Positions 52,402 to 59,894 of a stretch of DNA of 64,000 nt are shown piece after piece (position 1 is the first letter of the stretch; every line of letters begins with the position of its first letter). The DNA lies in NCBI GenBank assembly GCA_934474225.1, contig CAKSLU010000002.1:62001-126000 (forward strand), given 5' to 3'. The notes below the pieces were generated by a model that worked only from the letters and a program-made list of their open reading frames with translations, was not told the DNA's origin and did no database searches. The position numbers were made by a program, and so were the translations under genes. This DNA comes from an uncultured Eubacteriales bacterium. Lineage in GTDB: Bacteria; Bacillota; Clostridia; Oscillospirales; CAG-272.

Positions 52402-52751
52402 ATTTCGGTCTCCTGTGCGGAAAATATTTTTTTACACCTTTATTATATAACGGATTGTCCGGCTTTGCATACAAATTTGCGGAAAATTCAAACCCCGACT
52501 TTTGCGGGGGAAGCCTGAGAGGCGCAAACCAAGCCTCCCTTGTGCAAAGGGAGGTGCCGTCGATAGACGGCGGAGGGATTGTTGCAACGCAAAAGTACAA
52601 CCCCTCAGTCACCTAACGGTGACAGCTCCCCTTGCACAGGGGAGCCGAAAAATGCCCACATCCCCGCGCCGAAAAACAAAAATCGCCCGAAAACCGCATG
52701 GACAGCCGCCCGGACGGGCGGTATACTGTCTTTGCGGCTTTCGGGCAAAAC
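52402..52751. repeat. Intergenic region with inverted two-arm element (copy 7)
   Basis: No gene. On the minus strand a TATAAT lies about 60 bp upstream of ackA (52449-52454) with only a weak TGCAAA-like -35. From 52533 to 52646 the compact palindromic element is present in the opposite orientation: GCCTCCCTTGTGCAAAGGGA, GGAGGGATTGTT, AACCCCTCAGTCACC and AGCTCCCCTTGCACAGGGGA. A GGACAGCCGCCCGGACGGGC stretch follows near 52698. Confidence 0.75.
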
Positions 52752-53825
52752 TCAGAACAAAAACTCGGCGAGCAGGTCGAAAATCTCCTCTTTGCTCTTG
52801 CCGGGCGCACCGGCCAAAATCTTCTTGATGCGGTAGCTGATGGTGTTCTCGGCGATGAACAGCTTTGCCGCAATCTTGGAGTAGCTCTCCTTGGAAATGA
52901 CCTCGCGCAGAATCTGAATATCCAGCTTGTCGCAGCCGGACAGCAGTTTCTCAACGAGCAGCACCCGCTCCACATCCGGGTCGCGGAAGAAGTTGGCGCC
53001 GACATGGCGGTCAAACAGCATGCGCGTGTGCTCCAGCTTGATGTCTACGGGGTCGTAATGATAGTCGTAGATGTCGCAGTGCAGCAGCATCGACGCCGAA
53101 GAAATCGACGGATTGGACTTGAGCAGGCGATAGGCGCTGATGGCGAGTTTGCCCGCCTCCACGCTCTTGACCTTGGCGACCGCGATGTTGTGAATCTCGA
53201 GGTTGGCAAGCACCGTGTCGCCGAACGAGACGATATGCATATCGTCCGGCAGGTTGAAGCCGAGCGACTCCAGCCGCTTCATCAGCACGACGGCGGACAC
53301 ATCGTTGGCGCAGAGCACCGAGTCAAACTCGTCGATGCGCGCAAGCAGACGGTCGGTCGTCTCGCGGAGCGTGCCCTCAAAGTGGAAAATATCCTGTTCG
53401 CGACCGCCCTCCTGCAAGTAGTTTGCGACCTTCTGCATATCGGTCGAACTCTTGGTATTGCCGGAGAAAAACGCGGTCTTCGTCCGCCCGCCCGCGTGCA
53501 GGAACTTCATCAGCTTGCGCGTGGCGTCATCATAATCCATCGTGATGAAACTGGCAAACGGGAACTGCTTCTGATAGTTGGCGACGGCGAGCACGATGGG
53601 GCGCACATCGCGGCTGTAGAGCAGATTCATGCTGCGGGACGCCCAGGTGAGCGACGAGCCGAGCACAATCACATGCGTATCATTGAAAGCGGGATCGTCC
53701 AGAAATTCGGTCGTGGTATGCACGCTGACCGGCATATTCTTGCGCTTCGCCTGCGCGGTGATGCCGCGCAGATAGTGCGAGCACCAGTGCGAATTCATAT
53801 AGGAAGCCTCGACCAGCACATGCAT
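52752..53825 (-). CDS. Periplasmic-binding-like sensor with C-terminal HTH
   Basis: This 357-residue cytoplasmic protein (no signal) has a LacI/GalR-type ligand-binding fold for about residues 1-250: RDVRPIVLAVANYQKQFPFA, FITMDYDDATRKLMKFLHAG, VLCANDVSAVVLMKRLESLG and DDMHIVSFGDTVLAN. It lacks the usual N-terminal LacI helix-turn-helix. Instead the C-terminus (about 305-357) carries an HTH, YSKIAAKLFIAENTISYRIKKIL, resembling LuxR/PucR tails. It is divergent from a solute-binding lipoprotein gene and probably controls it. GGAGG precedes the start. Confidence 0.8.
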   Translation of the reverse strand: MHVLVEASYMNSHWCSHYLRGITAQAKRKNMPVSVHTTTEFLDDPAFNDTHVIVLGSSLTWASRSMNLLYSRDVRPIVLAVANYQKQFPFASFITMDYDDATRKLMKFLHAGGRTKTAFFSGNTKSSTDMQKVANYLQEGGREQDIFHFEGTLRETTDRLLARIDEFDSVLCANDVSAVVLMKRLESLGFNLPDDMHIVSFGDTVLANLEIHNIAVAKVKSVEAGKLAISAYRLLKSNPSISSASMLLHCDIYDYHYDPVDIKLEHTRMLFDRHVGANFFRDPDVERVLLVEKLLSGCDKLDIQILREVISKESYSKIAAKLFIAENTISYRIKKILAGAPGKSKEEIFDLLAEFLF

Positions 53826-53873
53826 GTTTCTCACCTCCGAACCCGTAAAAACGACGGAAAATTTCCTTCTCTT

Positions 53874-53902
53874 ATTGTACCACATTCGCGCGCGGCTGTA
53901 AA
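53874..53902 (-). promoter_or_regulatory. Promoter for the sensor-HTH gene
   Basis: TTTACA and TACAAT on the minus strand are 17 bp apart, about 45 bp upstream of the start. Confidence 0.7.
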
Positions 53903-53942
53903 GTCCCGCAAAAAAAATTTATTTTGGATTATTTTTTTGGGA

Positions 53943-53971
53943 TTGCAAGGTTTACCCTGATGTATTATAAT
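53943..53971 (+). promoter_or_regulatory. Promoter for the second orphan solute-binding gene
   Basis: TTGCAA and TATAAT are 17 bp apart, about 45 bp upstream of the start. It is divergent from the regulator promoter. Confidence 0.8.
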
Positions 53972-54016
53972 AAAAATGTTACAAAAGCCCCCGCAAAAAT
54001 GAAAGGAGATTTGTTA

Positions 54017-55495
54017 ATGAAACTGAAAAGGTTCACTGCACTGGCGCTTGCGGCGCTGATGCTCTGCCCGATGTTTGCCGCTTGCGGCGACAAAAATCAG
54101 CCGGTGACCTCCGGCTCGGATACGTCCGACACTACGGTGTCCACGCCCTCGGAGGAGGCTCTCGGCGTCCCGCTGACGGCGGACTTCGGCGGTGAGGATT
54201 TCAACATTCTGTCCGCCGGCAACGTCGCCTACAACGATTTTGCTTTTGAGGAAGATTCCGCTCTGCCGCTTGCCAGCGCGCAGTACAAGCGTAAGATCAA
54301 AGTGCAGGACGACTACAAGATCAAAATCAACGAAGAGACCAAGCGCGAGTATTCCTCGGGCGGCGGCCCCGGCTACATGGCAATCAACCAGAGCGTCAAC
54401 TCGGGTGACTGCACCTATGACCTCGCGCTGATTGCAGGCTACGATGTATCCGTCCTCGCCTACAGCGGCTTCCTCTACGACCTCAATTCCGTCCCGGGCA
54501 TCGACCTCTCGAAGTCCTGGTGGGATCAGAAGGCCAACGAGAGCCTCTCGGTCCGCGATGTTATGTTCTTCACCACGGGTGACATCACCTGCTCGGACAA
54601 CGATGCAACCTTCTGCCTGATGTTCAACAAGCAGCTGGTCAAGGACTACGACCTCGAAAACCCCTATAAGCTGGTGGAAGACGGCAACTGGACGCTGGAC
54701 ACCTTCGGCGCGCTCTGCAAGACGGTCACCGAAGACCTCAACCAGGACGGTCAGATGGACGAGAACGACCGCTTCGGTCTGCTCGTCTGGGACGACTCGG
54801 TCGTCGGCATCGTCAATGCCGCCGGTCAGCGCTGCTGCACCATCAATGCAAATGGTGAGATTGAGCTGACGCTGTACAACGAGACCACGGTTGCGGCCCT
54901 CGAGAAGTACTTCGACATTGCATATGATACGCAGTATTCCTTCACCTATCAGAAACACATCAAGTCCGGCGCGCCCATGTGGCAGAACGACCAGGCGCTC
55001 TTTTGGACCTCGCTGCTCGGCAATATGCCGACCTTCCGCGAAATGGAGAGCGACTTCGGCATTCTCCCCTATCCGAAGCTGAACACCACGCAGGAAGAAT
55101 ACTACCACACCGTTGCGCCCTACAACTCGCAGTTCATCTGCGTCCCGCTGATTCAGAACGATGTGGAGCGCACCGGCACGATCACCGAGGCGCTGGCATA
55201 CTACGGTCAGAAGATCGTCCTGCCCGCATACTACGATGTCACGCTGATCGGTCAGTCCGCGCGTGACGAAGAGTCCGAGGCCATGGTCGAGATCATCCTC
55301 GACACCCTGGTCTTCGATATCGGCTACTATTATCAGATCGGTCCTTACAACAAGCAGCTGATCATAATGATTCGCAACCACGACCGCAACTTTGCCTCGA
55401 TGTATGACTCCTACAAGAACACGGCAACCGCGCTTCTGAAAGTCATCAACGAATACTACGGCAAGGCTGTCGACCAGTGGGTTGCCGAGAAGTAA
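54017..55495 (+). CDS. Orphan extracellular solute-binding lipoprotein, second paralog
   Basis: This 492-residue lipoprotein (lipobox MFAAC, Cys near 21) has a Thr/Ser linker and an ABC-type sugar-binding fold: YDLALIAGYDVSVLAYSGFL, DLNQDGQMDENDRFGLLVWD (Ca2+-loop-like), and FGILPYPKLNTTQEEYYH. It is closely similar to the protein at 35987-37492. No permease or ATPase is nearby. It is divergent from the sensor-HTH gene and preceded by AAAGGAG. It ends at a strong terminator. Confidence 0.88.
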   Translation: MKLKRFTALALAALMLCPMFAACGDKNQPVTSGSDTSDTTVSTPSEEALGVPLTADFGGEDFNILSAGNVAYNDFAFEEDSALPLASAQYKRKIKVQDDYKIKINEETKREYSSGGGPGYMAINQSVNSGDCTYDLALIAGYDVSVLAYSGFLYDLNSVPGIDLSKSWWDQKANESLSVRDVMFFTTGDITCSDNDATFCLMFNKQLVKDYDLENPYKLVEDGNWTLDTFGALCKTVTEDLNQDGQMDENDRFGLLVWDDSVVGIVNAAGQRCCTINANGEIELTLYNETTVAALEKYFDIAYDTQYSFTYQKHIKSGAPMWQNDQALFWTSLLGNMPTFREMESDFGILPYPKLNTTQEEYYHTVAPYNSQFICVPLIQNDVERTGTITEALAYYGQKIVLPAYYDVTLIGQSARDEESEAMVEIILDTLVFDIGYYYQIGPYNKQLIIMIRNHDRNFASMYDSYKNTATALLKVINEYYGKAVDQWVAEK

Positions 55496-55506
55496 AAATG
55501 CAAATA

Positions 55507-55545
55507 AAAGGACTGCAAAAACCTCGGTTTTTGCAGTCCTTTTTT
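55507..55545. terminator. Bidirectional terminator
   Basis: AAAAGGACTGCAAAAACC and GGTTTTTGCAGTCCTTTT flank a short TC loop, with T-runs on both strands. It is shared by the solute-binding gene and the feo operon. Confidence 0.95.
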
Positions 55546-55690
55546 ATTTCTTTTTGTCACAGCCGGTGCAGCCGGAGCAACCGCAGCCGCAGCCGCCGCC
55601 GCGCTTTTTGCGTGCGCGGAGCGAATGTACGACGGCGCAGACAAGCGCCGCGGCGACCAGCAGCAGGACAACAATGTCGGCGGGGCTCAT
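55544..55690 (-). CDS. FeoB-associated Cys-rich membrane protein
   Basis: This 48-residue protein has one membrane helix (IVVLLLVAAALVCAVV, about 6-21), then a basic patch and a Cys/Gly-rich tail (GGGCGCGCSGCTGCDKKK). Small proteins of this form follow feoB in many Firmicutes; the cysteines may handle ferrous iron at the inner face. Its ATG overlaps the FeoB stop (ATGA). The start is chosen by that overlap. Confidence 0.88.
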   Translation of the reverse strand: MSPADIVVLLLVAAALVCAVVHSLRARKKRGGGCGCGCSGCTGCDKKK

Positions 55691-57699
55691 ACAAGCAGCC
55701 TCCCCACATTGTAGACCAGTGCCGCGACCACCCATGCCACGCCGCACTGCATCAGGACGACGCCGAGCGTGGCGGCGCGGGAGTTGAACTCACGGCGCAG
55801 CGCAGCGACGGCGGCGACGCAGGGGGTGTACAGCAGGGTGAACACAAGGAAGCTGCAAGCCGCGAGCGTAGACGGGAAAACGGCGGGCAGCGCAGTGTAA
55901 AGCAGGCTTGCATCGCAGCCGATGAGCACCGCCAGTGTGGAGACGACCTGCTCCTTGGCGATAAAGCCCGAAATCAGCGCGGTGGAGAACCGCCAGTCAC
56001 CAAAGCCGAGGGGTTTGAACAATACAGCAACCGCCTGTCCGATACCCGCAAGCAGGCTGTCAGTGGAGTCGGCGACCGGATTCAGCCGCAAATCAAAGCT
56101 CTCAAGGAACCAGATGACGACCGTGGCGATGAAAATGACCGAGAACGCACGTTCGAGAAAGTCGCGCGCCTTCTCCCACAGAAGCAGCGCCACACTGTGC
56201 GGCGAGGGGAAACGGTAGTTCGGCAATTCCATGACAAACGGCACAGGCTTGCCGCGGAACGCGGTGTTCTTGAGGATGCCCGCCACGAGAATGCCGAGCA
56301 GAATGCCCGTGAGATACAGCGCAAACATGACGAGCGCCCCGCGCCCGGGGAAGAAAGCGGCGACAAAGACTGAATAGATCGGAATCTTCGCCGAACAGCT
56401 CATGAACGGCACGAGCATCATAGTCATCTTCCGATCACGGTCGGAGGAGACGGTGCGCGTCGCCATAATGGCGGGCACCGAGCAGCCGAAGCCGATGAGC
56501 ATCGGCACAAAGGAGCGCCCCGAAAGCCCGAGGCGGCGCAGCGGCTTGTCCATGACAAACGCGACGCGCGCCATGTAGCCGGTGTCCTCCAAAATGGACA
56601 GGAAGAAGAACAGCGTGACGATGACGGGCAGGAAGGACAGCACCGAGCCGACGCCGTTGAAAATGCCGTCGATGATGAGGCTGTGCACGACCTCGTTCAG
56701 CCCGAAGTTCGTCAGCGCACAATCCACCACATCCGAAAGCTGCCCGATGCCGAGTTCGAGGAGGCGCTGCAGCGCCGCGCCGATGACATTGAAGGTCAGC
56801 CAGAAAATCAGCAGGATGACCCCGAGGAAGACCGGGATGGCGGTATACTTGCCGGTGAGCACGCGGTCGATGGCGACCGAGCGGCGATGCTCGCGGCTCT
56901 CGCTGCATTTGACGACCGCCGCCGCCACCACACTCTCAATGAAGGTGTAGCGCATGTCGGCAAGCGCGGCGTTGCGGTCAAGGCCGGACTCCGCCTCAAG
57001 CTGCACCAGGCAGTGCTCAATCAGTTCCCGTTCGTTTTCGTCAAGGCCGAGGCGGTCTGCAATGTCGTTGTCGCTCTCAATCAGCTTTGATGCGCAATAG
57101 CGCAGCGGCAGTCCCGCCTCCTCGGCGTGGTCCTGCACCAGGTGCATGACCGCGTGGATGCAGCGATGGCAGGGCGATTCCGGCGCGCAGAAGTCGGCGC
57201 GCACCGGCAGAATATGCCCTTTTGCCACCTCACAGGCGCGGTCGATCAGCTCGGACACGCCCTCGTCCTTCAGCGCGCTGATGGGGACGACGGGAATGCC
57301 CAGTTCGCGGCTCATCTTATCGACATCGATTGTGCCGCCGCCCGCGCGCACCTCGTCCATCATGTTCAGCGCCAGCACCATCGGCACATCCAGCTCGAGC
57401 AGCTGCATGGTGAGATACAGGTTGCGCTCGATGTTGGTGGCATCGGTGATATTGATGATGCAGTCCGGCTTTTCGCGCAGGATGTATTCACTGGTGACGA
57501 TCTCCTCCTGCGTATAGGGGCGCAGAGAATAGATGCCCGGCAGGTCTACGACCGAGCAGTCGCTCTTTGTGCGCACGGTGCCGATCTTCTGCTCCACCGT
57601 CACGCCCGGGAAGTTGCCGACATGGCAGTTCATGCCCGTGAGCACATTAAACAGCGCGGTCTTGCCGCAGTTCTGGTTTCCGGCGAGTGCAAACCTCAT
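55687..57699 (-). CDS. feoB: Ferrous iron transporter FeoB
   Basis: This 670-residue protein has an N-terminal GTPase domain with G1 GNQNCGKTALFN (7-18), G3 VVDLPGIYSL (about 51-60) and G4 LNMMDE (about 113). A helical guanine-dissociation spacer to about 270 follows, then a polytopic membrane domain with the gate repeats (PVIVTLFFFLSILEDTGYMAR, GCSVPAIMATRT and FIAKEQVVSTL). It imports Fe2+. The start overlaps the FeoA stop by 4 bp. Confidence 0.96.
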   Translation of the reverse strand: MRFALAGNQNCGKTALFNVLTGMNCHVGNFPGVTVEQKIGTVRTKSDCSVVDLPGIYSLRPYTQEEIVTSEYILREKPDCIINITDATNIERNLYLTMQLLELDVPMVLALNMMDEVRAGGGTIDVDKMSRELGIPVVPISALKDEGVSELIDRACEVAKGHILPVRADFCAPESPCHRCIHAVMHLVQDHAEEAGLPLRYCASKLIESDNDIADRLGLDENERELIEHCLVQLEAESGLDRNAALADMRYTFIESVVAAAVVKCSESREHRRSVAIDRVLTGKYTAIPVFLGVILLIFWLTFNVIGAALQRLLELGIGQLSDVVDCALTNFGLNEVVHSLIIDGIFNGVGSVLSFLPVIVTLFFFLSILEDTGYMARVAFVMDKPLRRLGLSGRSFVPMLIGFGCSVPAIMATRTVSSDRDRKMTMMLVPFMSCSAKIPIYSVFVAAFFPGRGALVMFALYLTGILLGILVAGILKNTAFRGKPVPFVMELPNYRFPSPHSVALLLWEKARDFLERAFSVIFIATVVIWFLESFDLRLNPVADSTDSLLAGIGQAVAVLFKPLGFGDWRFSTALISGFIAKEQVVSTLAVLIGCDASLLYTALPAVFPSTLAACSFLVFTLLYTPCVAAVAALRREFNSRAATLGVVLMQCGVAWVVAALVYNVGRLLV

Positions 57700-57950
57700 C
57701 GCTGCACCTCCCCGGCTGCCGCCGCAGGCAAGGGCTCGACCGTAATCTTTGCCGCGTCCTCGAGGCGGATGGTCAATTCGTAACCACGCAGATGCAGTTC
57801 GATAGGGTCGCCCATCGGGGCGACCTTGCGCAGCGTCACGCGCGTGCGCGGAATCAGTCCCATGTCAATCAACCGATTGCGCAGTGCGCCCTCGCCGCCG
57901 ACGGCGACGATGGTCGCCGACTGCCCTACTTTCATTTCGTCCAGTGTCAT
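57696..57950 (-). CDS. feoA: FeoA domain protein
   Basis: This 84-residue SH3-like protein has the FeoA pattern LRNRLIDMGLIPRTRVTLRKVAPMGDPIELHLRG (about 24-57), here cited in part: MGLIPRTRVTL and GDPIELHLRGYELTIR. It is the cytoplasmic partner of FeoB. Three genes (feoA, feoB, Cys-rich protein) overlap head to tail, so they form one tightly coupled operon. Confidence 0.95.
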   Translation of the reverse strand: MTLDEMKVGQSATIVAVGGEGALRNRLIDMGLIPRTRVTLRKVAPMGDPIELHLRGYELTIRLEDAAKITVEPLPAAAAGEVQR

Positions 57951-57970
57951 GCATATCCCCCAAGTGCAAA

Positions 57971-57988
57971 AGTTTGTCTTAACTAACT
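57971..57988. promoter_or_regulatory. Candidate iron-regulator operator at feoA
   Basis: AGTTTGTCTTAACTAACT is an 18-bp near-palindrome (6 of 7 arm positions match) placed just downstream of the feo promoter -10. The position fits repression by a DtxR/IdeR- or Fur-like protein. The regulator itself is not in this window. Confidence 0.5.
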
Positions 57989-57994
57989 TTTTTG

Positions 57995-58023
57995 ATGATA
58001 GCGCAAAAAGCGCATTCTGTCAA
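57995..58023 (-). promoter_or_regulatory. Promoter for the feo operon
   Basis: TTGACA and TATCAT on the minus strand are 17 bp apart. The spacer contains the inverted repeat GCGC-TTTTT-GCGC. Confidence 0.8.
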
Positions 58024-58082
58024 GCGGATTCGCCGCATTTTGTCGTTTTTTCGGAAAAAGCGCGCCGATGCGCCGCCGCATC

Positions 58083-58111
58083 TTGCAATCCGCGCGCGGG
58101 TATGCTAAAAT
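58083..58111 (+). promoter_or_regulatory. Promoter for sdaA
   Basis: TTGCAA and TAAAAT are 17 bp apart with an extended -10 TG element (TATGC before TAAAAT). Confidence 0.75.
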
Positions 58112-58140
58112 CAAAACAGAAAAAAGCAGGAGGCATCGCC

Positions 58141-59340
58141 GTGAAATCCTTGAAAGAACTGTATCGCATCGGGCGCGGACCGTCCAGTTCGCACACCATC
58201 GGACCGCAGCGCATTGCGGAATACGCGCTTGCCGTCTACGGGCGGCGGCACTATCGCGTCGTGCTGTTCGGCTCGCTTGCCATGACCGGGCGCGGGCACG
58301 GCACCGACCGCGTGCTGCGCGAGGTGCTGGGCGCGGACACCGAGATCGTTTTCGACACGAAAAAAATCGACCTCGCGCACCCGAATCAGCTCGACCTCTA
58401 CGCCGTGGACGGCGACCGCGCGGACAAGCTGTTCACCGCGCTTTCGGTGGGCGGCGGCAGTGTGGTGATCGACGGCGTGCCGCTGGCGGAGGGGGACGAG
58501 GTCTACCCGGAACGGAATTTTGACGAAATCAAGGCATTCATCGAGGCAAACCACATGACTCTGCCGGACTATGTGCGGCACTACGAGCCGGACATTGACG
58601 GCCATCTGCGCGCCGTTTGGGCGGCGATGTGTGCCTGTGTGGAGCGCGGCTTGACAAAGAGCGGCGTGCTGCCCGGCGGGCTGGCGCTCTCGCGCAAGGC
58701 GCAGACGCTCTACCACGAGAACACAAAGTTTGAGCCTGCGCTGATGCACGAAAACCGCCGTGTCTCCGCCTATGCGCTGGCGGCTGCCGAAGAGAACGCG
58801 GCAAACGGCGTGGTGGTGACCGCGCCGACCTGCGGTGCCTCCGGCATTGTGCCCGCCGTGCTCTACTACATGCAGACCGACTGCGGCGTGAGCGAACGCG
58901 AGATTCTGGACGCACTTGCCGTGGCGGGCGTCATCGGCAATGTGGTCAAGCAGAACGCCTCCATCAGCGGCGCGGAATGCGGCTGTCAGGCGGAGGTGGG
59001 TGTTGCCTGCTCGATGGCGGCGGCGGCGCTGGCGAAAATCTACGAGCTCGGCGCGGATGTGATTGAATGCTCGGCGGAAATCGCGCTGGAGCACAACCTG
59101 GGGCTGACCTGCGACCCGGTGCTGGGGCTTGTGCAGATTCCCTGCATCGAGCGCAACGCGATGGCAAGCACCGAGACCTTCAACGCCGTCATGCTGGCAA
59201 AGTCGCTGGAAAGCAAGCACAAGGTTTCGTTTGACCAGATCGTCAAAGTCATGTACGAGACCGGCCGGGACATGAATTCCGGCTATCGCGAGACCTCTAC
59301 CGGCGGGCTTGCGAAGGTGTATGGGAATGAGATAGAATAG
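58141..59340 (+). CDS. sdaA: L-serine ammonia-lyase, single-chain iron-sulfur type
   Basis: The GTG start at 58141 follows GCAGGAGG; an ATG upstream lies in the promoter. The 400-residue enzyme deaminates serine to pyruvate using a [4Fe-4S] cluster. The beta domain comes first (LYRIGRGPSSSHTIGPQRIA, TDRVLREVLG) and the alpha domain second, with CGASGIVPAVLYY, SGAECGCQAEVGVACSMAAA and CDPVLGLVQIPCIERNAM supplying cluster cysteines. The two domains are separate proteins in Bacillus. It is divergent from feo. Confidence 0.93.
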   Translation: MKSLKELYRIGRGPSSSHTIGPQRIAEYALAVYGRRHYRVVLFGSLAMTGRGHGTDRVLREVLGADTEIVFDTKKIDLAHPNQLDLYAVDGDRADKLFTALSVGGGSVVIDGVPLAEGDEVYPERNFDEIKAFIEANHMTLPDYVRHYEPDIDGHLRAVWAAMCACVERGLTKSGVLPGGLALSRKAQTLYHENTKFEPALMHENRRVSAYALAAAEENAANGVVVTAPTCGASGIVPAVLYYMQTDCGVSEREILDALAVAGVIGNVVKQNASISGAECGCQAEVGVACSMAAAALAKIYELGADVIECSAEIALEHNLGLTCDPVLGLVQIPCIERNAMASTETFNAVMLAKSLESKHKVSFDQIVKVMYETGRDMNSGYRETSTGGLAKVYGNEIE

Positions 59341-59894
59341 AAAGAAACGGGGGAAACTTTTGTGTACAAAAGTTTCCCCCGTACCCCTTTCAAAAAACTT
59401 TGAAAAGGGGGTATGCTCAATTTCATCGCAGAGCAAATCTTTTCTTTGTAGGGGCGACCATCGGTCGCCCGCCTTTGCTTTGATGAGAGCGGGCGATTCG
59501 GCAGTCGCCCCTACAGATTTGTGCGGATTTTATGCAAACCGGCGTGCCCCCTACAAAGCAGGTGCGTGATTTGGCTCCCCTGTGCAAGGGGTGAGCTGCA
59601 CGAGACGCGATGCGTCTCGCGGAGTTTTTCTTCGTCGGCTGAACACCGACGATTTCGCAAGCGAAAACGAAAAACATCCTGGCGGCGCCTGAGGGGTTGT
59701 TCCGTTGCCATGTAACAATCCCTCCGTCATGCGGAGAGAGAGATAACGCAAGGCGCAAGCGGGCGACCGATGGTCGCCCCTACGGTAAAAAGGCATGCCG
59801 TGTGCAGATTTCCCGCAGACCTTGTGTCTTCCCCAGTGGGAAAAGTCAGATCAAAAAAAGCCACCCTTTCGGGTGGCTTTTTGATGGACTTAGC
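59341..59894. repeat. Gene-free repeat cluster after sdaA
   Basis: No gene. At 59349-59410 GGGGGAAACTTTTG/CAAAAGTTTCCCCC plus GTACCCCTTTCAAA repeats the block found after the P-type ATPase. An inverted pair of GTAGGGGCGACC blocks is at 59447-59516. A two-arm element with the three-hairpin module (module about 59599-59683) spans 59573-59750 and ends AGAGATAACGC, as at 46442-46579. A GGGCGACCGATGGTCGCCCC palindrome follows near 59761. Confidence 0.75.
59853..59883 (-). terminator. Terminator after the GH43 gene
   Basis: AAAAAAAGCCACCC and GGGTGGCTTTTT form a hairpin around TTTC with a T-run on the minus strand. Confidence 0.9.
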
